Shown in pieces: positions 1 to 13,199 of a stretch of 64,000 nucleotides of DNA. Made by a program: the position numbers and the translations under genes. The stretch is from NCBI RefSeq assembly GCF_051014445.1, contig NC_135141.1, forward strand, positions 27,427,422 through 27,491,421. The letters run 5' to 3'. The notes beneath the pieces are model-generated. The model was not told where the DNA came from, made no database searches, and saw only the letters and a program-made list of their open reading frames with translations. Positions within the stretch are counted from its first letter, which is position 1, and each line of letters opens with the position of its first letter. This stretch comes from Colletes latitarsis. Taxonomy: Eukaryota > Arthropoda > Insecta > Hymenoptera > Colletidae.

Positions 1-834
1 TAACTCGACTTAAATAATAAAATTCTATGCGAGTTCGCCCAGGGGTTTTTTTTCTATAATCGCTAAACGGATACAAATAAAAACCATGATTTAGCACTCT
101 GACATATTTTAAAACAGAAACTACGATCGTAAACGATATACGAATAATAATTAACGCGTCAGAGAATGATATATGATACTCTGCGATTAAAACCAGACCC
201 CTCCGTGCATTGCTTTGTTTACACGTCGAAAAGTACGTCGGTCAAAGAAGATAAAGAAAAATCTGCAGGTAACGTCGTTCGCACGCGTCGGTATGGTCGA
301 GCTCGCTTACGTCATAAACAGTTAATCCCGCGATATCTTTCCTTTAATTCAGCGATCTATCATCGCGTGTACCGTTATGCAAAAGATCCATGGCGATACA
401 GAACCGTATCAACGTAATACAGATCGAGGGAAAAAAAGACAGAAAGACAACACAGAATCGCAAGACGACTCGAAACCATTCATTCCGCCGGCGTATACTA
501 ATCGCGTTCACCGGTACACGCTCGTCTTACATAACCTCGACGTCCCTCCCGACAGGACCTTCGTCCTTCTCAACCCGGTCCCGATCACGGACGCGGCAAG
601 GAATTCGAGGGCGAGCAAGAAAGAGAAAATGCCTGGTCGCGATGGACCGGGTACGCACGACGCGAGCGCGAGAGAGACGGTAGAACAGATACGCGCGCGA
701 GTACAAGGGAGAAAGAGCTACGGCGCGATCCGTCCAGAGGGCGCGAGAGAGAAAAAGAGAGAGAAAGAGAGACGCATGCACGCACACCGCGAAAGAAAGA
801 AGGAGACGGATAGAGTCCATCAAGCAAAACTCAC
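1..834 (-). other. start of outspread intron 1
   Basis: This is the beginning of the intron that follows the first coding exon of outspread. The splice donor is the GTGAGT read on the minus strand just below position 835. A purine-rich tract of GAGA and AGAGAA runs lies at about 640-830. The open frames that cross this stretch are read-through of the exon frame or chance, and show no family resemblance. Confidence 0.6.
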
Positions 835-975
835 CCTGTTGCATTCCAGAGCCTCCGCGCTGTGCTCCTCCTTCTGCTTGAAGCAGCTGCTGCACTTGCT
901 CTTGTTGAATATGTTCGGCGCGAACTTCCTGCACTCGGCGCCGGTGCCACGGACGCCCGCCGTGCCGCCCGACAT
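835..975 (-). CDS. outspread / MPRIP-like protein, first coding exon (partial)
   Basis: This exon encodes the first 47 residues of the insect outspread protein, related to vertebrate MPRIP (myosin phosphatase Rho-interacting protein), a PH-domain and coiled-coil protein linked to actin organisation. The ATG is the complement of 973-975. The protein opens MSGGTAGVRG and contains the family's N-terminal signature CRKFAPNIFNKSKCSSCF at residues 15-32, close to the vertebrate CRKFQANIFNKSKC block, with the Cys-x-x-Cys pair at residues 28 and 31. The exon ends in phase 0 at a strong GTGAGT donor. The PH domains and coiled coil must lie beyond the left edge of the window. The identification rests on family knowledge of this N-terminal block and is firm for so short an exon. 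Confidence 0.85.
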
Positions 976-2280
976 CGCGACACGTGCGAATTAACCGCGA
1001 CGACCGGACAGCATCGTACGCCTCCCGTCCCCCACCCTTCGACCTCCGTTACGAACCACGGCAACCCGCTCCGCGTGTCCGATTCCTCTTCTTCCGCTGT
1101 TTTGTTCGCGCGACCGGGTACCCTTCGTTCCACCCGGGAACAACAACTTTTATTTACGCGCGATTTCGTACCGTTCGTACGCGACGCCGACGACTCCGCC
1201 GGCCAGTCTTCGTGCCCGTTACGTTAACGGATCGAGTTAACAGGATTTCGTATTCCCGTCCCGAGCGAGGACCACGCTGCCCCGAGTAATCGTTCCCCCC
1301 CGCGTATACCGTGACTATCGAGGTTCAGCTACCGCGAGCGAAAGGATCGTTCCAATTTATCGAAAGTATCGCGAGACACCTTCCACCCGGCGTTCCGACA
1401 CCCCTTTTGTTTACATACGCGGTAGGAAGAACGTACGACGACGACCGGTCGGAATTTCGTAATGAATACGCGAGAGCGAGTCGCTCGTGTTTACGATGCG
1501 TTTATGTGCACGCGGACAGGAAACACGCGCGTACCGTTGTCGACATCGACTCGATTCGTTCGCGAAAAGGCTCGTCCCGAATCCGACAGCAGGTGACTGT
1601 TCTCTGTCCTCGTTTCCCTCCGCTCGCCTGCACCACCGGTCCGTGCTTCTTGTTGACAATCTTTTTTTCTCCGTGGCCCGTTCCGAAAAAGCACGTGGAT
1701 CGTACGCGGCACACCGAATCACAGCAAGCTATTTAAAGACACACTCGCGCCCACCGTAGTTAACGTGTCACAGCACCGTTCACCGATCTGTCGATTAGTT
1801 TGACGAACCGAGCGTCGAACACACGTGCGTGCTGTTGCTCGATCGATGGAAGATCACGGATCCCGTTTCTCGAGAACCCGCCTCGGATCCAGAGGGACGT
1901 GGCTGCTATGTAATTATTCGGCTGCCACAGTTCACGATGTATCGATAGTAGCACCACGAGCACCACGATCCTCGCGCACGCCTGTCTCTGTCGACTGTCA
2001 CTGCGATAATCCCGCGACGCGACCCGAAACGCTGCACACGCGACGACTACGACAACGACCACGACGACGACGACGACACTCGAGCACACTTACGACACGT
2101 CGCGTCGCGCTCTCCATGACAGAACGCTCCCGCGGACGTCCATCTGCGATCTGGCCCGTTTAACTCGGCCTCTGTGCCGTCCGCAGCGCTCACTCTCGCT
2201 CGATCGACCGCAGCGCGCATACCAAGGCCCGTTACTACGCCGCCGCGAAACTAGTCCCTCCCTCTGTCTACGGAACACAG
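976..2280 (-). promoter_or_regulatory. CpG-rich 5' region of outspread
   Basis: The sequence upstream of the outspread start is rich in C, G and CpG compared with the AT-rich DNA after about 2300, as expected for a promoter and 5' leader. It includes a (CGA)n tract at about 2041-2082, which gives a run of valines if read on the minus strand. The transcription start cannot be placed from sequence alone. The many overlapping open frames here follow from the low stop-codon density of GC-rich DNA. Confidence 0.45.
2041..2082. repeat. (CGA)n trinucleotide tract
   Basis: This is an imperfect tract of CGA triplets (CGACGACTACGACAACGACC, then about six pure ACG/CGA units) in the outspread 5' region. 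It is low-complexity DNA and is the source of the poly-valine open frame on the minus strand. Confidence 0.85.
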
Positions 2281-3230
2281 CGCCGGCGTAGGAATTTCAA
2301 CCAACGATTTCTCGTTTCTCTTTTGTCTTCCTTTTCGTACTATTTCGTTCGTGCGAACTATCGTCAATTTTTTCTAAATCACCTCGAATGCGAGACAACT
2401 TTCCTCTCCCAACCCTCCTAAAAATAATAAATATGATATGTATCGTTGATCTTTTTCAAAATACTTTTTAACGAATCGTACGCATTAAACTGCCAAATAG
2501 TTTTAGTCTAGCCGATTATTAACATAAACAAGAGATATTCGGTGAAACTATTTGAAACAAATGAGAGTAGCAGACAAAGAATTAGTAATAAAGGCAATAT
2601 GAAATGTTATACCTTAATACGTTCAATTTGTTATAGTTATAATCGTGATTAGCACAATTTTTCGAAAATTAGGAAAGGTTGATTACCAAAAATAGTGTAT
2701 GAGTATTATAGACGCCTTTTGTAAAAAGGGAAACAAATGCAAATGCCGATAACTTATGTTTAGATTCTGTACCATGGAAACTGTCAGAGAACCTTAAACA
2801 TGAAACGACAAATGAAATAAATATTTTTATTCTGCTAAAGTGCTAGAATTAAAATTGAGCCATCTTGGATATCAAAAATTCTGAGAAGGTATCCTCGATA
2901 GGAAAAAGCACATCTTAATGTTACTTATCCTAGAAAATATGTAAATATAAAAGTATAAACAGATTTAAGAATTACATATACCTTTACGATAAATAATTTA
3001 ACCGCACGTTCGCTTCCAATTCCAGTTAAATTCTGTAGAAAATTGTAGAAAAAGATTGCGCGTTTTTGCAAAGGAACACGTTCGAACAAGCTCCGGAATA
3101 TGAAGTACGACTTGAGTCAAACGAAGGCTTGAATGAAATCAGCTGATTTTTGCATCCGGTTCGATGTTCAAGATTTCTCTTCCGGTTCATCCAGATCAAC
3201 GTTCCAGTGTTTGGAAGACTGACTGTAAAG

Positions 3231-4542
3231 ATGGTAGATGAAGCTGGTGACAGGTTCGTAGGCCAAATTATTTTCGGCTTATATACGAAATCTAATACCT
3301 CTAACTAGCGCCAATGTAGGCAACGCAATTCATTACGATGGTATAATATTTACTTTGAAATAAAATAACCTCACATCTATTCCCTCGCATTCGAGAAATT
3401 AATCTTTCATAATCTACTAGATGTCCATGAAAATTTTGCTAAACCGTGAATTTCCACGTAAAGGCGGGATCGAAAATAATTTTGTGCCGGCGATAAAATA
3501 TTTTTAAACCTTCTATTCATTATTTTTGTGTATTTTTCACTTCATCTGTCAATTTTCCAACAAATTTTCAATGTTAAAACACATATTAATTATCTACCGG
3601 ATTTTGCTACAATTCAATAAAACTCTATTTATCTAAATATACAACGACGCGAATAATACCGTTACCTCTGCTGCAAAAGTATTTGTATTCAAACAAATCT
3701 GACGCTGATTAGTTCCAATCAACATCTTACATAACACACAAAAGAATTAATGAATGATAAAGTTCATAGAGATTGGTTCAAATTACCGAAACAATCGATA
3801 TAAATATATTGTAAATTTATATTAAATATAATTTGAATATATCTAAATGATTGTATTGAAGGTATTAAAAAGAAACCAATGATATTTATATTTATTACAA
3901 CTATAAATCATATAATTTAAATAAACTAATTATTTCGAAAAACGTTAATTTCTTACAGGGATGATTCCTCGAATGTCGCCATTATTAGGGAGGTATATGA
4001 TAATGAAAATGCACATGAAACATTCGAATATGAGTTAGAAAGAGCCTTAGAATCTGAATGTAGCTTAATCGTTATCGAGCCATCTAAATTAGGTGATGAG
4101 ACCTCCAGATGGATAGCAGTAGGAAACTGCCTTCACAAGACTGCAGCACTGTCTGGTCTTGCAACCATAACTACAGGTTTATAGAGATTATATTTTATGT
4201 TCCATATCTCTAAGCATTATTATTTATTTAATGTGTGTTCTTACATATTTTTTAGGTCTGATTTGGGGTGATCGGCCTTATATCTGTGGTCCACTAGGTT
4301 TTATATCTGTAATATCCTGTGGACTTTATACTGTTTCATGGCAGTTTGATCCCTGTTGCCAATACCAAGTTGAAACTGACACAAGTAAGCTACCGCATGT
4401 AGAGTTGTTAGCTGTCTTAGGCCCATCATCTCCGACCTTCCTTGTAAGAAAAGATGACACGAGAAGAAGGATTCTTCACACGACTATTACATTTATAGCA
4501 GTCAGCATTAGTGCTTGGAGAGTTTACCAAGCATTTAAATGA
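3231..4542 (+). CDS. TMEM11 homolog (mitochondrial inner membrane protein PMI)
   Basis: This gene encodes a 175-residue homolog of TMEM11, called PMI in Drosophila, an inner-membrane protein that shapes mitochondrial cristae and morphology. Three exons join in frame: 3231-3253, 3959-4176 and 4256-4542, with donors GTTCGT and GTTTAT and acceptors TTACAG and TTTTAG. The start MVDEAGD is followed by an acidic segment (REVYDNENAHETFEYELERA) and the conserved core SRWIAVGNCLHKTAALSG. Then come GLIWGDRPYICGPLG, a hydrophobic stretch, SWQFDPCCQYQVE and the tail SPTFLVRKDDTRRR. The last hydrophobic segment is HTTITFIAVSISAWRVYQ. Length and order match the family (about 190 aa in vertebrates). It is transcribed toward the DHRS7B-like gene and away from outspread. 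The identity is secure. The 5' leader is not defined. Confidence 0.93.
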
Positions 4543-6797
4543 AACAACTAATCTTTGGAAAGAAAGAAACTAACTTGTAAAAAGCAGTAAGGTAGGCCAT
4601 ACGATATATTATATATGATCGTAATAAGGCCTAGCATAGAAATCTGTGAATTAAAAAGAATTGCAGATATGTTTTCACATATATTATTGGGAATTGTTGA
4701 GCCACACGAAGGATCTATTTTCATTTATGTTTATATTTTTTTTTATGTTTTAACACTACCTCACAGGTGAATGCTGATTTTACAATAGAGAGGGGAATAT
4801 CTAACAAGACAGATTAAAAGTAACCTATTCTAAGAACGTTTTCAATATAAAATCTGATATTTCACGAAGCTCTGCATTGTTACTCTATAATCTACATCTT
4901 GTTGATTCTATTGTCATGGTTAATTTTAATGCGATGAAAGACGCAATCGTATTCACGTAATTACTTCAGTGAAACAACTACTGATATAAGTGTTCTTAGA
5001 GTTATACATTACAACCATACACCTGGAAAGTTGGATTTAGAATTATATATTTTTAGATTGTAAATAAAGTAGATAGAATACATTGCATATGATATACTGA
5101 AGGAAATGTTGCCTAGATTTTCTCACCCAAAGGTATAGCCCACATTAAGAAAAGTAATATCTATCTGAATTATTTTGAAAAGTATATTCCTTTAATCTTG
5201 CTGTTTGGTAAACATGTTAATTAACGGAATACACAGAACTTCTATCGATTATATAAGACTCTTATTATGCAATACACAAATACATGGAATATCAAAGAAA
5301 AATGTCACAAACATTCCTGCAAGCAAGTATAATAATAAACATTATGTAATTTAGTATGAAAAAACTTTTTAAAAGAATTTTCAGTCTAATAATGTACGAA
5401 TAAAATCTTGCATGTATTTGTATATACATTATAAAACTACTTAATGAATAACATCACATATAATGCATTTCAAACTTTTGTTTTGACAATCTCGAACGAA
5501 CTATAAAAAGTAAGTAACATCTTTTACAATTAATGTGTAGCTATATAACAGCCATAGCACAAAAGTTGCCACTTTTCACAAATAAAAACTCTACTACTTT
5601 AAAGACATTAAGTACTGTATACACTTTTTTAAGATATAGAAAAATATAAAAGTTTATTTAAGAAATTGTGTTTTATAATGTTCATTTATTTAATTCTGAT
5701 GTTAAGAAAATAAATATAGATAAAATCAGCAACTACAGAATATTTGAAATGAAATTAAAAGTTCATCGTTTTCTTACACTATATGCGTTTAATAATGAAT
5801 TCGAAATTTAATTAATTTATATTATTATTATTATTATATGTTATCTATCATTTCATACATATTACAGGCACATACTTTATTATAGTCGCGTGAGAAAGTA
5901 TGTGAGTGTAATACATATACTTTTACTAAAGTTAATGTCAATTAATTTGTGTTCTAATAGTTGAAAATATTATATAAAAATTTGAAATACTACTACTAAA
6001 TAGGAAAAACATAAATAAGTGTTAATAATCCTGCCATGACAACAAAGTTCATACCAGTTAATGTACATTTCGTGCGACAGTGTAAATGTCTGAATTACTA
6101 GCCAAATATTTGTCATAATATAACAGTATAGTTTTAATATACGAATTGATACATAATAAAACATTAATAAGTAAAACCGTATTTCTGATAAACTGCATGT
6201 TAGGTAGGTTCATTGTTGTGTCATTTATAACTTGAGAAGATTTCATTATTTAACATTCTGAAGCATTTATTTTGTACTCGCTTGAAATTGATCTAGGCGC
6301 ATTTAATTATATATTTTTATCCTTTTGGAATTTTTTATTATATTTACAAAACTAAATTTCAGTAATTACTAGCAGTCACTATTATTAAGCTATAATATAT
6401 TTCGCGTTTCAAGTAATGGATGACACATGTGTTTGACAGTGCTTCAATCTCAATTCCATTCAAATGTTTGTAGTATTAAATTGTATATAATGTAAACATA
6501 TTCCACTATTCAGTGGCATAATAAAATATAGTTTGGATATAATTTTGATTCTTTCATTCGCCAATAATATTCACCTTTTAATATTTATGTTAAGAAATTT
6601 TGTATTCTACACTTACTGCTGATATAGTTACATAATTTATCATTCATATTTTAATGTTTATACAATATATGTAATATAAAGAAAATGTTATTAATACAAA
6701 AATAAAAATATAAATTGTTTTGTACTAATAATGCAATCGTAAAATATAGTACAATAGTAATCTATAAAGACACTACTTCGCAATAATTTACACAAAA
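4543..6797. other. AT-rich interval between convergent TMEM11 and DHRS7B genes
   Basis: This stretch should hold the 3' untranslated regions of two convergent genes and little else. It is very AT-rich, with many possible AATAAA signals on both strands. I see no coding exon, RNA gene or recognisable element. The small minus-strand open frames at about 5.97-6.25 kb are what AT-rich DNA gives by chance. Confidence 0.6.
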
Positions 6798-8153
6798 TTA
6801 CGCGTCTTTTTCTAACTTTTCTGCTCGCTTCCGCATTATCCAGAAATAAAGAGATGGCCATAAAGTTCGTAAATATATTGCAAGTTTTGGTGTTATTGGA
6901 GATACTAATACATCTTTTTTCTCTTTTAATATTGCTTTTAAAGTACAATTTGCTACATATTCTGGAGAGTAACCCTCTTGTGTTGTTTTGTCCATGACTG
7001 CAATAAAATGCGATTTGTGTAAATAATTATGCTATATTAAAACTACATTTCCTAATTTACTGACCTCCATAAACTTGCCCACTTCCTGTTAATGCATTAA
7101 GAGAAAGAGCAGTTTGTACATAACCAGGACTTATAACACTAACTTTTATATTTTGATTTGCTAGTTCTGCTCTACATCCATCACACCATGCTTGTAATGC
7201 ATGTTTAGATGCAGCATATGCAGTTCTGTTATCATAATTATTAAATTTTTATACAAATTTTTTTATATAAAAATCTTATATATCTATGTAACATTACAAT
7301 AGTAAATGCAAATTATATCAACCTGTATGGAATAGAAATTTTTCCTTGTATACTACTTATACACACTATGTGACCAGATTGTTGTTTCACCATAAATGGA
7401 AGAACAGCTACAAAATTACAAATTTTTAAATAACTATTCAATATTTTTCATTAAACTTTTTCCATTATTTACCTTTTGCTAATGCTATTTGTGCAAAATA
7501 ATTTGTAAGCATAACTTTTATATCCACATCTACATTAGTATTAATAACTTCCCCTCTATAAGAAATACCAGCATTATTTATTAAAATATCAACTTTCCCA
7601 TGAATCTCAATTATTTTTCCCATTTCAGATTGCAGAGAATTAATATCAGTTATATCCAATGGTAAAACTATTGGAGGATGAGTAGGTATCGTCTAAAAAA
7701 ATTGAATTGTGGAATACATCCTTTCTAAACAACAAAAGTAAATAATATATTCCTTAATGAATTCAAACATACGTGATGTGTATTCATCAAAGAACTTTTT
7801 ACTCTTTCCAATTCTTCCTTTCTTCTAGAAATTAAAATAATTTTACAACCACAATCGTAAAAAACATGAGCTAAAGCTTCTCCTAATCCAGAACTAGCCC
7901 CAGTTATAATTACAACCTAAAATTTACATTTAATATAGAAATCATTGCATTTTTAATTAAAAAAAATGCAATATCAGTTTTGGAAAATTAAACCAGTGTT
8001 GTTTACCTTTCCACTGAGCATGGCTTTTTTTCGTTTTTGTTGCATGATATCGAATAAATGATATATCAACCATGGAATAGTTATTGGAAAGCCAAATAAT
8101 TTGAACAACCACCATATATATAATGTGCAACCTTTTACCGATTCTTGATTCAT
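6798..8153 (-). CDS. DHRS7B-like short-chain dehydrogenase/reductase
   Basis: This gene encodes a 318-residue classical SDR most like DHRS7B, a membrane-anchored NAD(P)-dependent oxidoreductase. Six exons join in frame on the minus strand: 8007-8153, 7773-7916, 7473-7692, 7323-7407, 7065-7225 and 6798-6997. Residues 1-37 carry a hydrophobic anchor (IWWLFKLFGFPITIPWLIY). The cofactor loop is TGASSGLG at 54-61 and the structural motif NNAG is at 136-139. The catalytic set is Ser188/189 (ISSIQGK), Tyr202 and Lys206 (YAASK). DHRS7B-typical blocks are GISYRG, SIQGKISIP and YGVMD. The C terminus is WPSLYFWIMRKRAEKLEKDA. All splice phases agree. The substrate is not known from sequence. Transcription converges with TMEM11. 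Confidence 0.93.
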
Positions 8154-9224
8154 GTTTTTAAATACTTTTACGAGTTAATAAATGCACCAAAATTATTATT
8201 TTTTAATTGCTCTCGATATCAATGTTTCACATACCTTTAAACAAGTTTAAAATGATATCGACAATAGAATCAATGATACCTAACCTTTGCATTACTTGCA
8301 AATGGCCACATGGTAATGCATTGCAAACAAAGTGATCTATACTTTCTGCTTTATTTATTTAGTTATGTAACACATAAATGCAACAATATATACTAGTTGC
8401 TTATTTAACAATTTTAGTAGCAAATTCGCGTCTTGTGTGGGCTCATACTTTGGTGACTTTGTTAGACTCAGAGCCCCATTTTGGTATCATACCAACGTTA
8501 TCGATTTAGAATGGAATAAGATTGTTGCGTAATTAGCGGTGAGAATGAAAAGTATAAATATTTTTAATGTTTTAATTACTCCAGCAAATAATTAAAATTT
8601 TCCAAGACATATTTAGTGACCCCCTAATATCGATTTTTTGTTCTAAGACCCTCTAAGCTTTTATATTTTAACGGAGAAATCGATTTTTTGTTCTAAGACC
8701 CTCTAAGCTTTTATATTTTAACGGAGAAACGATCGAACAACATTTAAAAATGTAATACTGAAGACTCTTTCCTTACTTTATTATTTAGAATTACGTACAA
8801 GGAAAGAAGGCAAGGAGTTATTACTAGGAATGAATTTATTGAAATACATCAAGCATACACCAGTGTAGAAGTGCTCACATATTCTAATGTTTCATACAAA
8901 TATTCTTAATTCCACAGATTCTTATGCATTATAAAAATTTTATATTATAGTATTATATTTATTCTTACATTTCAAAGTTCTTCGCCGTGCACATCGCCAG
9001 GTCTCCGAGATTTGAAGAAGAACGAATGGAATCCCAGGAAATGGAAAATGAACTCCAAAATAGTTAATCCTCGTCAAACAATATTCACACACTAGATTTA
9101 CATTGTTTTCTATAACTGTTTGTTTCGACAAACTTAAATAATCAACAAAAACGAATACCGAGACACATTTTAAACTCGACGGAAACACGAAATTAGAAAT
9201 GGTCGCGTCAGTTCGATTGTGAGA
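8154..9224. other. interval upstream of DHRS7B, no gene seen
   Basis: This AT-rich interval probably includes the short 5' leader and promoter of the minus-strand reductase gene. It contains a 50-bp tandem duplication, listed separately. An 82-codon frame on the minus strand at 8940-9188 starts only with GTG and has no family resemblance, so it is not called. Confidence 0.5.
8631..8729. repeat. 50-bp perfect tandem duplication
   Basis: Two copies of a 50-bp unit stand head to tail at 8631-8680 and 8681-8729. They begin CGATTTTTTGTTCTAAGACC and are identical along their length except the last base. Such perfect identity in non-coding DNA points to a recent duplication. Confidence 0.95.
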
Positions 9225-9345
9225 ATGTGTACTGCACTACGATTGGTGGAAATTGGCGCGAATTCGCGATCTACTAACACTATTGTAATTGGTTTGCAAG
9301 AAAGCGCGCCAAATTGTATAAATGTGTAGATCGCTTTCCGTAGCA
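9225..9345. promoter_or_regulatory. promoter-like cluster: inverted E2F-like sites, CCAAT boxes, TATA
   Basis: A compact cluster contains an E2F-like TTGGCGCGAA (about 9253-9262) and its inverted partner GCGCGCCAAA (about 9304-9313). Reverse CCAAT boxes (ATTGG) lie near 9242 and 9288, and a TATA-like TGTATAAATG is at 9315-9324 on the plus strand. The arrangement resembles a cell-cycle type promoter. No coding exon was found for it nearby. It could serve an upstream Mondo exon or an unannotated transcript. Confidence 0.35.
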
Positions 9346-9639
9346 AATATAACGTATTCTTATTACGTTATTTCCCTACTAACGCGAGAAAAACAAATGT
9401 AAAGATGAATAATTCGATGGAAAATAAAGTCGCAATAATTATTTTTTTACTCAAGTGTATTGAGATGTTAATACTGTTATGGTAATTAACACTATATTAT
9501 TATTACGCTGTTTAGCATATTATTGATCTAGTATTTGGTAAGGTAGTATATGTATTTCAAAGTTTATTTGATTCGAATATTTTACACGCAATTTGATTGA
9601 AAGTGGTCGCATTCATTCGTTCATTGGAAGACAGCACTA

Positions 9640-9962
9640 CGTTCGATACTGTTCCGTGATTGGCCGTAGTAATCGCGCCCCTGTCAGCTGTGCGCTGTAG
9701 AGTCGCCCGTTGTCCGTCGTAGACGCGGATTCGTGCAAATGGCGTCACTGCTAGTATGAGCGAGCGTATGCTGTCTAATAACGCGTACGGGCCTCGTCCG
9801 GGCGCGGCGCCGTGCGGCCCAGCCTGACGGCGAGCGTGAGTGCGACGATATTGGTCAAGATCGAAGAAATAAATCATACAAGGGGATCGTTAAATTTGCC
9901 ATCGAAGTTACAACGGTGTGTACGTATCAACGACAAGTGGTGACACGCAGTGAGAAAGAGAG
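9640..9962 (+). promoter_or_regulatory. probable Mondo promoter and non-coding first exon
   Basis: A CpG-rich island sits at about 9640-9850. It is followed by a stretch ending GAGAAAGAGAG with a strong GTGAGTGCG donor at 9963. No in-frame start is used here, so this looks like a 5' untranslated exon spliced to the coding exon near 13.8 kb. The assignment to Mondo is by position and orientation only. Confidence 0.4.
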
Positions 9963-12900
9963 GTGAGTGCGAGATAGGAAAAAAGTCGACAAGGAGAATT
10001 GTGATCCTTGCGAGAAGTGCCGTGTTACACATACGTGAACGTAATCCGCGAGATAAACATATCTGGCCATTAAATACATTTCAAACATGTTCTCGATGGT
10101 CCAAGAATTTATATTTCGAACGAACGACGAATCTTATTTCGCAGCATTTCAATTGCGATGTTTAACGCGAGGAATTTTCACGGGATTCTGCGAAGAATAA
10201 AAACGCAATACAGTCATTGGCAGTATTACGTTGGAGACCAAGACCATTTCTATATTTTTCTTAAAGCGAGTTAGAACGAATAAGAAGAAACGAAAATAAG
10301 GTTAAACGTACGCGTAATACAGTAGCTTAGATCGTATTCTATCGTGACAGGTGCCCATGCGTTTATCGTTGCCAAATGTATCGTGACGCTTTAAAACGGT
10401 ATAATCGTTTCGTATATATTTTCACGGGGATTAACTGTCGAAAAGCTTAATTGTACGAACGTAATACCGAATGTCTACTACCATCTGCTGTTTCATCGTT
10501 TACCAAAATGATTCCACAATTCAGGATAGATATTATTTATCGTATTCGATGATTGGATGTTTTCTTATCGTGTTTCATGGAAATTTTTCTAATTCCGTTA
10601 TTCTGACAGACTGCTTAAATATATCATTGTTATCGCGTAATCAGGACGGCCATGTTTTCCCCAGCTAAAAAACACGTTTCTCGCAGACACGCGCACGTGT
10701 GGGCGAAGCAGAATGTTTTTGTTTGCGCCGCGACGAGTTCCTAAATACGCCTGACGGTTGCATAAGAGATTGAGATGCGCCCATTTGAAAGGGTTCTCTC
10801 GGCGTCTTGCAAAAAAAAAATACCAAGTCCATTGCTACCTTCGACGCTTCGTCAGCGTGAGATCAAGGCAGATTAGGGAAAGAAAAAGAAGGAAGTACGT
10901 ACGTCGACGTTTCCATCTTATAAAGAGGTAGATACACACACATGTCTTCCATAGAAAAGCTAACGACGCTCTGGTGAAAATAAAATTACAGTAGTAGGGC
11001 TAAGGGGGAAATACTCGTGGTATTATACGATTACATCACGACATAATATATTAGCTGCTTGCATTATCGCGTAAATTTTCTGCTTTCCTAATTTATCGAT
11101 AGAGAGGAATTATCGATAGAGTCTACGGTTACGTTACGCGGTTTCAACGAAGGTGACGAAAATAATGATATTCCAGAATATAATATTTCATTTCTGTAAG
11201 TGTAATCGCCATTTTAAAAACCAGAAGGAAAGACAGAAACCTTCACAAACGATTGGATAAGGCGGTTAACCTTACCGATACGAAGTGACTCCGGGGTGAA
11301 AGGGCATTACACTTTTAAGATAATAATGTCGTGGAATATTAAGAGCAATTATTGAATGGAACTGTAGCAAGATAAATCTGCTTTAATAAGAAAAAAAATA
11401 ACACATAATTAGCTAATTATGTTTGTAAAATAATAGGCGCTATTAGATTAACTATAACGTCTTTGATCGAAACATTTGAACGTTTTATAACAATATACGC
11501 CTATTACTGTGTTAAAATTTATTTGACGCCTGATGTGAAATTCATTCCACGAACGTAGAGATATAGCTAGAAACGTGCAGGCAGAATACGTTACGATAGA
11601 TACTGCTAGTAAATTTCAACGGATTCTCGGAGAAATATCGTCAGCTGATAATACCTGGTCGATAACTTGGTGAAAAATCTCGTATTCCCGAAACCGGTTA
11701 TAATGGATTAACCCGTAATTTACGATACCGACCGCGCGATGTCGATTAGATTGGACTTCGATTTCCGTTAGATGTTTTTCTAACACGTATCTCGGTGAAT
11801 GTTTGTGCGTAGCTTATTAGAAGTGTGCAACACGTGCCGCATATTAAAACCGTCGAACATTATTCTAACCTCGCTCGAACACGAGCCTTTCGAAGGTCCT
11901 TGAGCAAATTCGATTTTTATCGAGCAGTTAATTTCGTAAACATTTCCGATCGGCACGGAGTTGTAGCAAAACTTGGTATAGCTTCTAAGATATGTGGAAA
12001 GTTTCATTTCCTCGTGACCTATTCGAGTAAATCATCTGATCTTATCTTTACACGTTCTACAGCATACCAACGGCCACGCAAAAGGAACGAGAATACATCT
12101 GGGGAATACTGTTGTTTCTGTATCGATTACATTTTCCCAGTTTCTTTATGATCTGTGTAATTACGCGCGTGGCTGTCCACATTGTCACCCGACGCGTTAA
12201 TTAATTCTGTCGTCGGAATCCAGACTCGGAAACTTTCTAACCTCCAACGAGTTTTGTTGCGAAGTATCGACACTTGGGACGATCAATGAATGTTTACGAG
12301 TTATAATTTTTCCGCACGAATGTAGTGCGTTAGTTTTTCGTTGAAAGGTAAATAATTAACGATATTAGTATGCATTTGGAATTAATCGCAAAATATGCAT
12401 CGCGTTTAATTTTAGGCGGAGTGTAACCGCGGTTCCCGCGTGGAAGTCATTGACCATCGAGGATTCTGGCGCGCGACTGCATTTTCATGGAAACGTACAC
12501 AACAAAACCAACGATTTTAACCATGCCCGGTCGTTCAACCGGGCTCTCAAGTTGTTTACAGTATTAATTCATGCATCGGCATGGAAAGTGTTTCACAGGA
12601 AGTGCGCGTACTCCTAGATTGTATTTATAAACGGCGAGCATCGTAAAAAAAAATTGTTTCGCGACGGGGTGAACGGAAAAACATCGAGCGGAAACAAAGT
12701 TCAGATTAATGAACAGTCAACGATAGGAAAGTACTGTACGGAGCATTCTAACCTTATCGGTCACTCGATAAAGACGGTTTGTTGTGTCTGGCGGAAAGGA
12801 CTCGTTCTATCGGGAATCGAGCATAGACTTTGCAGCTAATGATTTCGCGAAACGGGGTCGACTAATACCACTGAATTCCGCGTAAGCGACCTCGTTCCAC

Positions 12901-13199
12901 GTTTGCGAACGGGCCTGTCTCACGGTATAAATTTCGAGATCGCTTTCTGAATGCTCGAGGAATCGAACACAGGAAAATCGTGGATGCGTAATAAACCAGT
13001 TTCTTTCACCTTATCTTTCCAATATGCTCGACCGATCGCACGGAAACAATCGTTTATTTGCTTGCTATATACTGCTTTACTGTTATTGTATTATTTACTG
13101 CGTTGGTATACAATGCACGATAATGCTACTATACTGTCGCTATAATATCTACGATATTACTGTAGTGACAACTACGTTGCAATTATCGTATACACTATA
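9963..13199 (+). other. probable 5' intron of Mondo
   Basis: I see no coding exon between the donor at 9963 and the pogo-like element at 13200. Several plus-strand frames of 60-110 codons (for example 11825-12151) lack flanking splice signals in agreement with their frame and resemble nothing known. Just before the element, 13080-13199 holds degenerate TACTATACTG-type simple sequence. Confidence 0.4.

Noticed and set aside
527..934. 135-codon minus-strand frame overlapping the outspread exon
   Set aside because: It is in a different phase from the outspread frame and runs into the intron. The family-matching frame starts at 975.
1760..2089. Minus-strand frame beginning with a run of valines
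   Set aside because: It is produced by the (CGA)n tract in a GC-rich leader. It has no family resemblance.
9557..9877. 106-codon minus-strand frame
   Set aside because: It falls in the CpG-rich Mondo promoter region and has no domain or splice support.
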